A stretch of 64,000 bases of DNA from Cellvibrionaceae bacterium AOL6. Its GTDB lineage: Bacteria; Pseudomonadota; Gammaproteobacteria; Pseudomonadales; Cellvibrionaceae. This document shows positions 44,006-52,796 of the stretch, in pieces. Numbering within the stretch: the stretch's first letter is position 1; every line of letters begins with the position of its first letter. The notes under the pieces were generated by a model that saw only the letters and a program-made list of their open reading frames with translations, had not been told where the DNA came from and made no database searches. Location of the stretch: positions 62,001-126,000 of the forward strand of contig NOXC01000001.1 of NCBI GenBank assembly GCA_003265435.1, written 5' to 3'. The position numbers and the translations under genes are program-made.

Positions 44006-44528
44006 CAACATGCTCCTTCTCTGGTGGTTCTGCAACAGTGCCCGGCTTTCGGATTGCCACGGCTTTTTGGAACACCATGGCATTCGGGTAGGTTAACACC
44101 CCTCCCGTGGCATCACTCAATATGACATGGAACAGCGTAATTTCGACAATGCGCCCTTCCACACTGTTTTCCCCATCGAGAATTTTGACATCATCACCCA
44201 CGCGATACGGGAAAAAGAAAAATACAAAAATGCTTGCTGTGACATTACTGAGTATCGACCATTGAGCAAACAATGCCACACCGAGTACAGCGATTGCCGA
44301 GCCGACAAAAAAGCCGAGGTCATCAAAACCCAGCCCCAGGAAGACCAAACCAAAGGACAGCGCCAGTACCGACCAGACAATGGCCAAGAACGATTTTACG
44401 TAGTGCACGCGGTGTTCACTGATCGCACGTTCACGGCCAATTTTCTGTACGATGCGATCAATACTGGTCCGACCCAGAACATAAATTACGATTATGCCCG
44501 CCAGTATCAAAAGCTGCTGCATTGTCAT
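43989..44528 (-). CDS. Small MscS-family mechanosensitive channel
   Basis: A 179-residue membrane protein. There are three hydrophobic segments (about 5-22, 45-68 and 72-90); the last is the pore helix with glycine and alanine spacing (FFVGSAIAVLGVALFAQW), followed by the beta domain with FFFPYRVGDDVKILDG and the VEGRIVEITLFHVILSDATGG segment. It is a minimal MscS, shorter than E. coli MscS (286), lacking the large C-terminal cage. It overlaps the deacylase gene before it by 4 bases and the protease gene after it by 17. Its place inside a peptide-ligase operon suggests a specific role, perhaps in release of small solutes. Confidence 0.9.
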   Translation of the reverse strand: MTMQQLLILAGIIVIYVLGRTSIDRIVQKIGRERAISEHRVHYVKSFLAIVWSVLALSFGLVFLGLGFDDLGFFVGSAIAVLGVALFAQWSILSNVTASIFVFFFFPYRVGDDVKILDGENSVEGRIVEITLFHVILSDATGGVLTYPNAMVFQKAVAIRKPGTVAEPPEKEHVDERAD

Positions 44529-45571
44529 ACTGTTTCTCCGCTGTAAGGCAAGCCGTCTTCAGGGCTTAGATCCTCAGTCATCGTTTCGATATTTTCTACA
44601 ATCGCTTCATCTGGCTCTGAGAAATAGGCCACATGAAACATCGCGTCGCCCTCTTGGACCAAAGGGATATTTTGCTTGCCGATAATAATGCCATCGCGCG
44701 GCGCTTTTACGGTATCGAGTACGTCGCCAAAGGGGCTGCCAATTTCGGCGAGCACATCCCCTTTCACGACCTGATCACCGAGGTGCTTGAGGCTGCGCAC
44801 GATCCCACTGGCGGTAGCGCGAACCCACGCGCTGTTGTTGGCGACATAAGGCTGCACCTGGCCTACGCGAACGCGTCGACGCGTCATGCCGAGCACCGAC
44901 ATCACATTCATCACTCCGCGCACCCCGGCGCGAATGGAAATCTCATCAAAACGCAGCGCTTGGCCCGCCTCGTACAGTAAAATCCGGGTACCTAATTCCA
45001 CCGCCGCCTGCCTCAGTGAACCGTCGCGCAAATCGGAATTTAGCAGCACCGGCACGCCAAAGACTTCCGCCAGCGCGCTGGTTTCTTCGTCTTTTAAATT
45101 CGCTCGGATCTGCGGCAGGTTGGACCTGTGAATGGCGCCGGTGTGTAAATCAATACCGTACTGACAATGCCGCACAATTTGATCCAGAAAAATATCGGCC
45201 ACCCGCCCGGCAAGCGAGCCCTTCGCAGACCCGGGGAAGCTTCGGTTCAAATCTCGCCTGTCTGGTAAATACCGGCTCTGGTTCAGTACGCCATAGACAT
45301 TCACCATCGGCACGAGGATGAGCGTACCTTTCGACAGTTTGACCTTGGACTGAATCAGCCTGCGTACAATTTCGATGCCGTTCAGCTCATCGCCGTGCAC
45401 CGCGGCAGACACAAACAAGTGGGGACCCGGCTTTTTACCGCGAATGACATGGACGGGGATGGGAACATCAATATCGGTATACAATCGCGCTACGGGTATT
45501 TCGATGCGCTTCGATTCGCCGGGATAGACATGCTGCCCCGCAATCTCGATGGAATCCTTGCCGCTGCTCAT
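44525..45571 (-). CDS. AstE/aspartoacylase-family zinc deacylase
   Basis: A 348-residue protein of the succinylglutamate desuccinylase/aspartoacylase family, related to zinc carboxypeptidases. Metal-binding HGDE sits in SAAVHGDELNGIEIVRR, the substrate arginine region in DLNRSFPGS and a second zinc ligand in IDLHTGAIHRSNLPQIR. The C-terminal ~110 residues form a biotinyl/lipoyl-like beta domain (GVRGVMNVMSVLG, VKAPRDGIIIGKQNIPLVQEGDAMFHV), as in the family. It begins 6 bases after the RimK gene ends and overlaps the mscS start. It should split an amide bond next to a carboxylate, perhaps one made by the RimK ligase. Confidence 0.88.
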   Translation of the reverse strand: MSSGKDSIEIAGQHVYPGESKRIEIPVARLYTDIDVPIPVHVIRGKKPGPHLFVSAAVHGDELNGIEIVRRLIQSKVKLSKGTLILVPMVNVYGVLNQSRYLPDRRDLNRSFPGSAKGSLAGRVADIFLDQIVRHCQYGIDLHTGAIHRSNLPQIRANLKDEETSALAEVFGVPVLLNSDLRDGSLRQAAVELGTRILLYEAGQALRFDEISIRAGVRGVMNVMSVLGMTRRRVRVGQVQPYVANNSAWVRATASGIVRSLKHLGDQVVKGDVLAEIGSPFGDVLDTVKAPRDGIIIGKQNIPLVQEGDAMFHVAYFSEPDEAIVENIETMTEDLSPEDGLPYSGETV

Positions 45572-45577
45572 GGATGC

Positions 45578-46483
45578 TCAGCCCTTGCCTCTGGTTTTGG
45601 TATTGTGAGGCTTCGCATTGGTTTCGATAAAGTTAAAGATCATCGACGCCACGTCTTTGCCGGTTGCTTTCTCGATGCCTTCAAGGCCCGGAGAGGAGTT
45701 CACTTCCATTACTACAGGGCCGTGACTGGATTGCAGAATGTCCACCCCGCACACATTCAAGCCCAACACTTTTGCCGCTTTCACCGCAGTCGCACGCTCT
45801 TCTGGCGACAGGCGCACCACCTTCGCGGAACCACCACGATGCAGATTTGAACGGAATTCGCCCTCTGCCCCTTGTCGCTTCATCGCGGCGACGACCTTAT
45901 TACCTACCACGAAACAACGAATGTCGGCACCGCCGGCTTCTTTAATAAATTCTTGCACCAGAATATTGGCACGCAAGCCCATAAAGGCTTCGATGATGCT
46001 TTCGGCGGTGCGGTTGGTTTCCGCGAGTACGACGCCAATGCCCTGCGTGCCTTCGAGCAGCTTAATCACAACCGGCGCGCCACCGACATTGCGAATCAAG
46101 TCTTTGACGTTATCCGCTTTACTGGCGAAGCCTGTGCGCGGCAAACCGACATCTCGCCGCGAGAGCAACTGCAGAGAGCGTAACTTATCGCGTGAACGAC
46201 TGATCGCCACGGATTCGTTCACGCAAAACGTGCCCATCATTTCGAATTGACGCACCACCGCCGTGCCGTAGAACGTAATCGACGCGCCAATGCGCGGAAT
46301 CACGGCGTCGTAAAACGGCAGCTCCTTACCGTGATACCGCACTGCGGGGCGCGCTCGCGTGATATCCATGTAGCAATGCAGCGTGTCGATAATGTCCACT
46401 TCGTGCCCGAGGGCTTCACCCGCTTCTTTCAGGCGACGAGTGGAATACAAATTTTCATTTCGCGAGAGTACGGCAATTCGCAT
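45578..46483 (-). CDS. rimK: RimK-family ATP-grasp ligase
   Basis: A 301-residue ATP-grasp enzyme matching the E. coli RimK length. It begins [18 protein letters not shown], which fixes the start at ATG 46483. ATP-binding blocks are [40 protein letters not shown] and [18 protein letters not shown]. RimK adds glutamate residues to the C-terminus of ribosomal protein S6 and can make poly-alpha-glutamate. Here it is first of four overlapping or nearly overlapping genes with a deacylase, an MscS channel and a RimB-like protease, an arrangement that goes beyond the rimABK set. Confidence 0.9.
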   Translation of the reverse strand: MRIAVLSRNENLYSTRRLKEAGEALGHEVDIIDTLHCYMDITRARPAVRYHGKELPFYDAVIPRIGASITFYGTAVVRQFEMMGTFCVNESVAISRSRDKLRSLQLLSRRDVGLPRTGFASKADNVKDLIRNVGGAPVVIKLLEGTQGIGVVLAETNRTAESIIEAFMGLRANILVQEFIKEAGGADIRCFVVGNKVVAAMKRQGAEGEFRSNLHRGGSAKVVRLSPEERATAVKAAKVLGLNVCGVDILQSSHGPVVMEVNSSPGLEGIEKATGKDVASMIFNFIETNAKPHNTKTRGKG

Positions 46484-46619
46484 AATTGAGTACCAAAACA
46501 ATGTCTAAGGGGCACAGCCCGGCTTGCCGCGATTCTGGCATTAACTGCAGGACCATCGCAAGCACAGCGGTGCAAGTCTAAGTAAAGTGGAAGTCTTGAG
46601 TAAGGGTCAAGGTGCCCGA

Positions 46620-46661
46620 AGAAAACCGCCCTTGCGCCACCGGGACCGGCGACACAAGGGC
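46620..46661 (-). terminator. Terminator after typA
   Basis: GCCCTTG (46628-46634) pairs with CAAGGGC (46655-46661), with an inner CGCC/GGCG stem. On the minus strand GGTTTTCTTC follows. Lies 13 bases beyond the typA stop. Confidence 0.65.
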
Positions 46662-46673
46662 AGGTAGATAAGC

Positions 46674-48494
46674 TTATTTGGACGCAGCGTTTTTGGCGCG
46701 CTTACGCTCGTTTTCTGTCAGGAGTTTTTTGCGCAAACGAATACTGGTGGGCGTGACCTCGACCAGCTCATCGTCTTCAATAAACTCCAACGCTTGCTCA
46801 AGGGTGTGCTTGATGGGTGGCGTCAGTGTCAATGCTTCATCTGTTCCCGCAGCACGAATGTTCGTGAGCTGCTTGGCCTTCGTCGGGTTCACGACCAAAT
46901 CGTTGTTACGCGAGTGGATACCGATAATCTGACCTTCGTACACGTCGACCGCATGCCCGAGGAAAAGGCGACCACGATCCTGGAGGTTAAACAGCGCATA
47001 GGCCAAGGTCTTACCTTTCACCATGCTGATCAACACGCCGTTTTGACGTTTCGCCACATCACCTTCTTTCACAGCGCCGTAATGATCGAAAATACTCGTC
47101 ATAATGCCGGAACCTGAGGTCAACGTAAGAAACTGTCCACGGAAACCAATCAAGCCGCGTGAAGGCACGATGAACTCAAGTCGCACGCGACCTTTGCCAT
47201 CGGGCTCCATATTGGTCAGCTCACCTTTACGCAGGCCGAGTTCTTCCATGATGGCGCCCTGGTGCTGATCTTCCACATCGATCACAACCGCTTCGTAAGG
47301 CTCCTGAATCTCACCGTCGATTTCTTTTTGAACCACTTCCGGGCGCGACACGCCGAGCTCAAAGCCTTCGCGACGCATGGTTTCAATCAATACCGAAAGA
47401 TGCAGTTCGCCACGTCCGGAAACGATGAACTTATCCGCGCTGTCGCCCTGCTCCACTCGCAATGCTACGTTGTGAATCAGCTCCTGGTCGAGACGTTCTT
47501 TGATGTTTCGGCTGGTGACGTACTTACCTTCTTTACCGGCAAAAGGAGAGTCGTTTACCAGGAAGGTCATGCTGACCGTGGGTTCGTCCACGCTCAATGG
47601 AGGCAGTGCCTCAACATTTTCTGGGTCGCACAGGGTGTCTGAGATCTGAAGCTTGTCGATACCCGTGATACACACGATGTCACCGGCAGTGGCCAGATCC
47701 GTGTCGATACGCTCAAGACCCAGATAGCCTTTCACATTCAATACCTTGCCTTTGCGCTCAGCGCCATCTGCGGATTTCACCACAACTTGCTGGTTCGGTT
47801 TCAGGGTACCGCGCGTAATACGACCCACACCGATCACCCCGACGTAGCTGTCGTAATCCAGTGCAGACACCTGCATTTGGAAAGGCGCTTCCGGGTCAAC
47901 CTCAGGCGCAGGCACGTGATCGACGATCATCTGATACAGCGGCGTCATGTCCTCGGCCATATCTTCGGGGTCGAGGCCCGCGATGCCGTTCAATGCGGAA
48001 GCGTAGACGACCGGGAAGTCGAGCTGCTCATCGGTCGCACCGAGGCTGTCAAACAGGTCGAACACCTGGTCCATCACCCAGTCAGGACGCGCACCGGGGC
48101 GGTCAATTTTGTTGATGACGACGATGGGCTTGAGGCCTTGCTCAAACGCTTTGGAGGTCACAAAACGGGTCTGAGGCATGGGCCCATCCACCGCGTCAAC
48201 GAGCAGACAAACAGAATCCACCATCGACAGTACACGCTCCACTTCGCCGCCGAAGTCGGCGTGCCCCGGAGTATCCACAATATTGATACGGTAGTCGTTC
48301 CAGCGAATCGCGGTGTTCTTCGCGAGAATGGTAATGCCGCGCTCTTTTTCCTGGTCGTTGGAGTCCATGATGCGCTCGGCACCTTCGTCTTTACGATCCA
48401 GAGTGCCGGACTGGCTCAAGAGTTTATCAACCAGGGTCGTCTTGCCGTGGTCAACGTGGGCAATAATGGCAATGTTGCGGAGATTTTCTATCAC
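46674..48494 (-). CDS. typA: Ribosome-associated GTPase BipA/TypA
   Basis: A 606-residue translational GTPase. G1 is [10 protein letters not shown], the switch regions contain [12 protein letters not shown] and [16 protein letters not shown], and G4 is [15 protein letters not shown]. Domains II-V and the BipA-specific C-terminal domain (about 485-606) are complete ([23 protein letters not shown]). BipA helps assembly of the large ribosomal subunit at low temperature and under stress. It is transcribed alone, divergent from a LacI-family gene across a 400-base gap. Confidence 0.97.
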   Translation of the reverse strand: MIENLRNIAIIAHVDHGKTTLVDKLLSQSGTLDRKDEGAERIMDSNDQEKERGITILAKNTAIRWNDYRINIVDTPGHADFGGEVERVLSMVDSVCLLVDAVDGPMPQTRFVTSKAFEQGLKPIVVINKIDRPGARPDWVMDQVFDLFDSLGATDEQLDFPVVYASALNGIAGLDPEDMAEDMTPLYQMIVDHVPAPEVDPEAPFQMQVSALDYDSYVGVIGVGRITRGTLKPNQQVVVKSADGAERKGKVLNVKGYLGLERIDTDLATAGDIVCITGIDKLQISDTLCDPENVEALPPLSVDEPTVSMTFLVNDSPFAGKEGKYVTSRNIKERLDQELIHNVALRVEQGDSADKFIVSGRGELHLSVLIETMRREGFELGVSRPEVVQKEIDGEIQEPYEAVVIDVEDQHQGAIMEELGLRKGELTNMEPDGKGRVRLEFIVPSRGLIGFRGQFLTLTSGSGIMTSIFDHYGAVKEGDVAKRQNGVLISMVKGKTLAYALFNLQDRGRLFLGHAVDVYEGQIIGIHSRNNDLVVNPTKAKQLTNIRAAGTDEALTLTPPIKHTLEQALEFIEDDELVEVTPTSIRLRKKLLTENERKRAKNAASK

Positions 48495-48894
48495 AGGGGG
48501 GGCCTCAAAGTCAGGCGGTACGAATAAGGGCGCGCATTATAGCCCGTGCGCTCTGGAGAAAATAGCAACACTAAGGTGAATTTCACGTTACATGACAATA
48601 TCTGCCCCGAAAGGCGCTGAAAAGGCTACACTGAATGTGATTGAACGCGACAGTTTGCCTGCGCCCACCTGCCTCCTCCTCCATGTATGCACACCAAGGA
48701 CTTGCCGAGGATGAGCGCTCAGGCATAATGTAATCGATTACTAACCTTGCAAACCCCGCTGGATAGGGAAAAATACACGCCAAGGATTAAAAAATCCATT
48801 AACAGGCGTCGCTGAGCTTGGCACACTGCTACCAAGCCTGAATAGATCAATAAAAACAAGCCGTCACGCATTAGCACAGGGGATAACACGCAAC
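48495..48894. other. Divergent promoter region of typA and the LacI-family gene
   Basis: A 400-base gap with no gene that I can support. It holds the typA promoter, a 12-bp operator palindrome at 48730-48741 and, near 48785-48800, a short GGATT/AATCC inverted repeat. The LacI gene's own leader is about 150 bases. Confidence 0.55.
48730..48741. promoter_or_regulatory. Palindromic LacI-family operator
   Basis: GTAATCGATTAC is a perfect 12-bp palindrome with a central CG. Operators of LacI-family regulators have this form, with the recognition helix entering around the central CG. It is 154 bases upstream of the LacI-family gene, so it probably serves autoregulation. Confidence 0.65.
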
Positions 48895-49896
48895 ATGTCC
48901 AATATCAGAGAAGTGGCTAAACTGGCCGGAGTGTCCGTTGCCACCGTGTCCCGGGCGCTCAGCCACCCGGAAAAAGTGTCTCAGGCCAGTATCGACAAGG
49001 TCATGAAGGCCATTGAGCAAACGAATTACAAACCCAATATGCTCGCGCGAAACTTTCGCTCGACCCGGTCCTACTCGATCGTCGTACTCGTGCCCGAAAT
49101 CAGCAACCCGTTTTTCGCCCTGCTGATTCGCAGCATCGAAATCCATGCACAAGCGAAGGGCTACTCCGTACTGCTGGGCGACACACAGGACTCTCAAGAG
49201 CGGGAAAAGAGCTATATCGACCTCGTTGAAACACACCTTGCCGACGGGATTATCCAGCTTCGCCCGCACACCGCTGAATACCCGGTACACGCCAACCCGC
49301 AGTTCCCTTACATCAACCTGTGCGGAACCGAGGATACGCCCGGCAAATGCATACGCATCGACAACGTCAAAGCCTGCAAGGCCATGGTGAACTATCTGCT
49401 CGACCTCGGCCACAAACGCATCGGGTTGATCACCGGCCTAAAAGGCAATCCACACACCATCGACCGGCTGCGCGGCTACCGCGAAGCGCTCGAGGAGTCC
49501 GGGATCAAATTCGACCAGAAGTACATCGCCGAAGGTGAATATACGATTTGGTCCGGGGTCAACGCGGCCGATCAGCTGTGCGAACTCGACGAGCTGCCCA
49601 CCGCCATTGTGTGCATGAATGACGAGATGGCGATTGGCGCCCTGCAGTCGTTCAAAGCGCACGGCCTGCGAATCCCCGACGACATATCGGTGACCGGCTT
49701 CGACAATATCGACTACTCGAGCTACTGCGATCCGCCGCTGACGACCATCGCCCAGCCAGCCGAAGAAATGGGGAAAATCGCCGTAGACAGCCTGATCAAG
49801 CTGATCGAAGGCGGCGCCCTCACCCACGAGGAGCACGTGCTCGACTACGAGTTCATCACCCGCAAAAGCACCGCCGCCCCCTCAAACGGCGACTAA
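48895..49896 (+). CDS. LacI-family regulator, CytR-like
   Basis: A 333-residue repressor. The helix-turn-helix is IREVAKLAGVSVATVSRALSHPEKVS with a hinge helix at NYKPNMLARNFRS. The effector domain is periplasmic-binding-protein-like: YSIVVLVPEISNPFFALLI, ADGIIQL, AIVCMNDEMAIGALQSFKAHGLRIPDDISVTGFDNIDYSSYCDPPLTTI. The pattern is nearest to CytR/PurR-like members. No sugar or nucleoside uptake genes are next to it, so the effector and targets are unknown. It starts behind GGGGATAACACGC. Confidence 0.9.
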   Translation: MSNIREVAKLAGVSVATVSRALSHPEKVSQASIDKVMKAIEQTNYKPNMLARNFRSTRSYSIVVLVPEISNPFFALLIRSIEIHAQAKGYSVLLGDTQDSQEREKSYIDLVETHLADGIIQLRPHTAEYPVHANPQFPYINLCGTEDTPGKCIRIDNVKACKAMVNYLLDLGHKRIGLITGLKGNPHTIDRLRGYREALEESGIKFDQKYIAEGEYTIWSGVNAADQLCELDELPTAIVCMNDEMAIGALQSFKAHGLRIPDDISVTGFDNIDYSSYCDPPLTTIAQPAEEMGKIAVDSLIKLIEGGALTHEEHVLDYEFITRKSTAAPSNGD

Positions 49897-49899
49897 TGC

Positions 49900-49926
49900 A
49901 TGCAATGGGGTCTGACCCCACTGCAT
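49900..49926. repeat. REP-like GGGGTCTGACCCC hairpin
   Basis: ATGCA-A-TGGGGTC-T-GACCCCA-C-TGCAT reads as an inverted repeat of 5+7 bp with a single A-C mismatch. It starts 4 bases after the LacI stop. This GGGGTCxGACCCC core is a sequence often met outside genes in bacterial genomes, frequently in repeated extragenic palindromes. Only this copy is seen in the window. Confidence 0.55.
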
Positions 49927-49935
49927 ACGTTGGCC

Positions 49936-50210
49936 TCAGTATCGTACTTCGAAGGTGCCGTATTTGACGGCTGCGTCATAGGTATCGGATTGGATCTGTT
50001 TTACACAGGCCTCTGGAGGGCCCTGCTGCAGCCATTCGGCCAGGGCGTCGAGCTGTGTGGGGCTGCCTGTGGCTTCGACCTCTACTTCGCCGTCGGGGAG
50101 ATTGCGCACCCAGCCGTTGACGCCGAGTTTGAGTGCCTGCTCGCGGGTGCTGGCTCGAAAAAAACACCCTGAACACGGCCTGTTACCAGAAAGTGGCGGG
50201 TCTGCTCCAT
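49936..50210 (-). pseudogene. acyP: Acylphosphatase, frameshifted in a T7 run
   Basis: On the minus strand ATG 50210 follows AGGGAGAC and reads MEQTRHFLVTGRVQGVF, the acylphosphatase N-terminus. The family continues FRASTREQALKLGVNGWV, NLPDGEVEVEATGS and AEWLQQGPP, and all of these are present but in another frame. The break is at seven T (plus-strand A at 50158-50164): eight T would give GTT-TTT-TTT-CGA and a complete 91-residue protein with the catalytic Arg. As it stands the frame stops early after about 40 residues. It is a pseudogene, a slippage-dependent gene or a base-calling error. Confidence 0.85.
50158..50164 (-). other. Homopolymer run at the acylphosphatase frameshift
   Basis: Seven A on the plus strand. 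Insertion of one base restores the acylphosphatase frame through the essential GVFFRAS motif. Confidence 0.9.
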
Positions 50211-50310
50211 GATCTGTCTCCCTGATAGACCGCTCTTACACCCGGAGAAAATTGCGGTAGTATGCGCTGAACTGACTACCTTTTTTCAGGGTACTTCGAG
50301 GGCTGGAACG

Positions 50311-50487
50311 ATGTATGGCAAAACCCTGCTGACCGCGATCATTTTGATCCTATGTGGGCTCGCCTACCTCTATTTGATGAAGCGATTGTCGCAACAACGC
50401 AAGGTGCGAATCGCAAGAGTCAACAAAGCGCTTAAACGCGCGAACGAGGCTGCACGCGAGAAGAAAGACTCGGAACCGCCTCACTGA
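50311..50487 (+). CDS. Small single-pass membrane protein
   Basis: A 58-residue protein. ATG 50311 begins MYGKTLLTAIILILCGLAYLYL, a membrane helix, followed by a very basic helix (KRLSQQRKVRIARVNKALKRANEAAREKK). The build suggests an inner-membrane anchor with a charged cytoplasmic tail, perhaps coiled. Its stop overlaps the end of the convergent gene at 50481 by 7 bases. The ribosome site is weak (GAGGG). Not recognised; coding nature is probable because of the sharp membrane-plus-basic pattern. Confidence 0.5.
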   Translation: MYGKTLLTAIILILCGLAYLYLMKRLSQQRKVRIARVNKALKRANEAAREKKDSEPPH

Positions 50488-50939
50488 GGCCATTCTATCA
50501 GCTTGTCACCGCCTTTGCGGATGGCCTCGCTTTTCTTCGCTCCGGCCAGGTTTTCATGTACGTCGTATTTGGTGATTTTGCCGCTGCGGGCACTGACGTA
50601 GCAATCCACAAAGTACTCAAGGGTCGAGAAATTCTTACCCGGCATATCCACGCGCATAAACACCAGATAGGCGTTCTGCGCATCGTCGTAACGCGAACTG
50701 TGCCGGTCCAGCGCGAGCTGCTTGAGCTCTGATCCAAAGTCGTCGCGTGCTTCCTGCTGACATCGCACCGTCGCATCCGTAAAGCTCACGTGCCGATAAG
50801 ACTCACTCGCGCTCCCCTGGCCGCGCTGTAGACTGACCGTAACTGCGAGCAGCGCGGTGGCCAGCACAACCAGCACCGCGACAATAATGACCCATAGGTT
50901 GCGCTTACGCGCGCCGGGGCTAGAGGGTTTCTTAGACAT
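50481..50939 (-). CDS. Single-pass membrane protein, paralogue of the 17252-17752 product
   Basis: A 152-residue protein with an N-terminal basic tail, one membrane helix (about 14-36, LWVIIVAVLVVLATALLAVTV) and a domain outside the membrane. This domain has YRHVSFTDATVRCQQEA, LDRHSSRYDDAQNAYLVFMRVD, YFVDCYVSARSG and KITKYDVHENL. The positions of the Cys, the HSxR block and VDCY follow the protein at 17252-17752 throughout, so they are paralogues. Two cysteines may form a disulfide. Function unknown. It converges on the small membrane protein gene at 50311 and lies 37 bases downstream of thiI, so it may be read from the thiI transcript. Confidence 0.7.
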   Translation of the reverse strand: MSKKPSSPGARKRNLWVIIVAVLVVLATALLAVTVSLQRGQGSASESYRHVSFTDATVRCQQEARDDFGSELKQLALDRHSSRYDDAQNAYLVFMRVDMPGKNFSTLEYFVDCYVSARSGKITKYDVHENLAGAKKSEAIRKGGDKLIEWPQ

Positions 50940-50976
50940 AGGCCGTTATCTCTGACGCGCGAGACAAGGGCCCCAT

Positions 50977-52443
50977 TTATTGCCCTGGGCGATATACCCC
51001 GACATTACTGAGACCCTGATCGCGCAAATGAGCGGCGTGCAGCTGACTCATGACACCCTTGTCGCAATACAGAAAGTAGGGCGTGTTTTTATCCAGCTCC
51101 TGCGCCTTGTCGTTTAAAGTATAGAAAGGAATTGTCAGTATCGTGTGCTCTGGCAGCGTCAACGGGGCAATCTCGGCTTCATGGGGATGCCGGATATCGA
51201 TCACCGTCGCAGCCTGAGGGAGTACGTCAACGGCCTCCACTTGGGGCGCATCTCGATACTGACCGACATCCTGCATGACCGCATCGATACTCTGAGTAAC
51301 CGTGCCCGCAATGGCCCGCTCTAACACAGCCGCATCACACAGGGCCTCTTCCGCTTCGAGCTTATCCAGCTTCACGCGAGAAGACGGCTTCACCGAGATG
51401 ACGCCACAGTATTCAGGTATCGCTGCAGAAAAGGCCTCAGTGCCGATTTGGCGAGCGATACGAATAATCTCGGGCTTGTCCATCGTGATCAGTGGCCGCA
51501 ATACCAATCGATCCGTCACCCGCTCGATTGCGCTCAAATTTGGCAAGGTCTGACTCGAAACCTGTGAGATCGCCTCGCCGGTGACGATGGCATCAAACTC
51601 TCCTCGTTTCGCAATGGCATCCGCAGCGCGGTACATCATCCGCTTTAACACCACACCCATGTTGGCCGGACTAATATGCTCGAGAATCTCTGCCACCACC
51701 TCTTCAAACGGCACTGCAAAAAAACGTACCCGATGCGAGGATCCAAACTTGTTCCACAAGTAAAAAGCCACCTCTTTTACCGCCAGCTCATGCTCTTTGC
51801 CGCCGAGGTTGAAGAAACAAAAATGCGTTTTCATCCCGCGACGCATCAACATGTAACTCGCAATGGAAGAGTCAAAACCACCACTGATCAGACTCAACAC
51901 ATCTTCCTGCGTCCCAAGCGGAAAGCCCCCTAGGCCTTCACTACGGGCCTCTACGACATAGCAGGTATCGTCTTTCACCTCGACCAGTATGGTTTCATCC
52001 GGGTCTTTTAGCTTTACGCCCGCTGTGGGCGTGTGCTGATTGATACCACCCCCGATATACCGCTCGAGGTCGATGGAGCTAAATTCATGCTTGCCACTGC
52101 GTTTGACTCGCACGCAGAACGTCTTGCCTTCAAGTCTGCCACGCCAGTGAGAAAAAACATGCTCATATATATCGTGCATAGTCTCATACGGATACGCGTG
52201 CACGCGCGAAAAGTGGGCGATGCCCGGAGTACAGCGCAGCATCTCGGTGATCTGGGCCGCAATCTGCGCATCATCGCTGTGCACTTTTAAAACGATGCGA
52301 TCCCAATCGAGCACAACGGTCGAGCGCTCGTGAATGCGGCGAGCCAAAATGCGCAGGTTATCAACCAGCTTTTTTGACCAACGTTTGCGCACAGGCGTGC
52401 TTTTAATAGTGATTTCGGGAAACAATCGGATGATGTACTGCAT
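50977..52443 (-). CDS. thiI: tRNA 4-thiouridine sulfurtransferase with rhodanese domain
   Basis: A 488-residue enzyme that makes 4-thiouridine at position 8 of tRNAs and takes part in thiazole sulfur transfer. The N-terminal ferredoxin-like and THUMP domains (about 1-165) are followed by the PP-loop SGGFDSSIASYML (about 187-199). The rhodanese domain (about 390-488) carries the active-site Cys in LYCDKGVMSQLHAAH, and EYCGVISVKP holds the partner cysteine that forms a disulfide during turnover, as in E. coli. The gene overlaps nothing upstream; a 353-base gap separates it from glnA. Confidence 0.96.
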   Translation of the reverse strand: MQYIIRLFPEITIKSTPVRKRWSKKLVDNLRILARRIHERSTVVLDWDRIVLKVHSDDAQIAAQITEMLRCTPGIAHFSRVHAYPYETMHDIYEHVFSHWRGRLEGKTFCVRVKRSGKHEFSSIDLERYIGGGINQHTPTAGVKLKDPDETILVEVKDDTCYVVEARSEGLGGFPLGTQEDVLSLISGGFDSSIASYMLMRRGMKTHFCFFNLGGKEHELAVKEVAFYLWNKFGSSHRVRFFAVPFEEVVAEILEHISPANMGVVLKRMMYRAADAIAKRGEFDAIVTGEAISQVSSQTLPNLSAIERVTDRLVLRPLITMDKPEIIRIARQIGTEAFSAAIPEYCGVISVKPSSRVKLDKLEAEEALCDAAVLERAIAGTVTQSIDAVMQDVGQYRDAPQVEAVDVLPQAATVIDIRHPHEAEIAPLTLPEHTILTIPFYTLNDKAQELDKNTPYFLYCDKGVMSQLHAAHLRDQGLSNVGVYRPGQ

Positions 52444-52796
52444 GGGTCACTCGCACTTTTGCCCAATACAGGTGCGCAAAACTTTAGGCTGGCACCAATA
52501 TCGAGCACTGAAATTTGTTTTTGCTCCATATGCGGGCAGCACACGTCGCACTTTGCGTGCCCTGGAGCGTAGCGCACTATTATGGCATACAACTTGCCCC
52601 GAGAATGTCACGCTTAACGCTTCTACGGAGCTCAGGACCGTTGGCGCTCGGGTAACCACCCCTTGCAACGCCCTCGAATTGAGTTAACAGACCAGATAGA
52701 TTGCTTTAAGATGCACTCTCCTCGGGGTAGTAGTGTTTAACTACTTTCATTCTATAACAACGTTGGCTAGGGCCATTAGTCTGGAGGAATCCAAAC
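52444..52796. other. Intergenic region between thiI and glnA
   Basis: A 353-base gap holding the promoters of both divergent genes. A TATAAC box at 52754-52759 may be a sigma-70 -10 element for glnA. A short inverted repeat GTAGT/ACTAC occurs at about 52730-52745. I looked for a sigma-54 element and NtrC sites and found none convincing. No gene seen. Confidence 0.5.

Noticed and set aside
49900-50172. A 90-codon plus-strand frame after the LacI gene
   Set aside because: It is the reverse of a recognisable acylphosphatase on the minus strand; its sequence matches no family.
52600-52796. Sigma-54 promoter for glnA
   Set aside because: No GG-N10-GC element with a good TTGC box at the right distance was seen. 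A sigma-70 -10 box is the better candidate.
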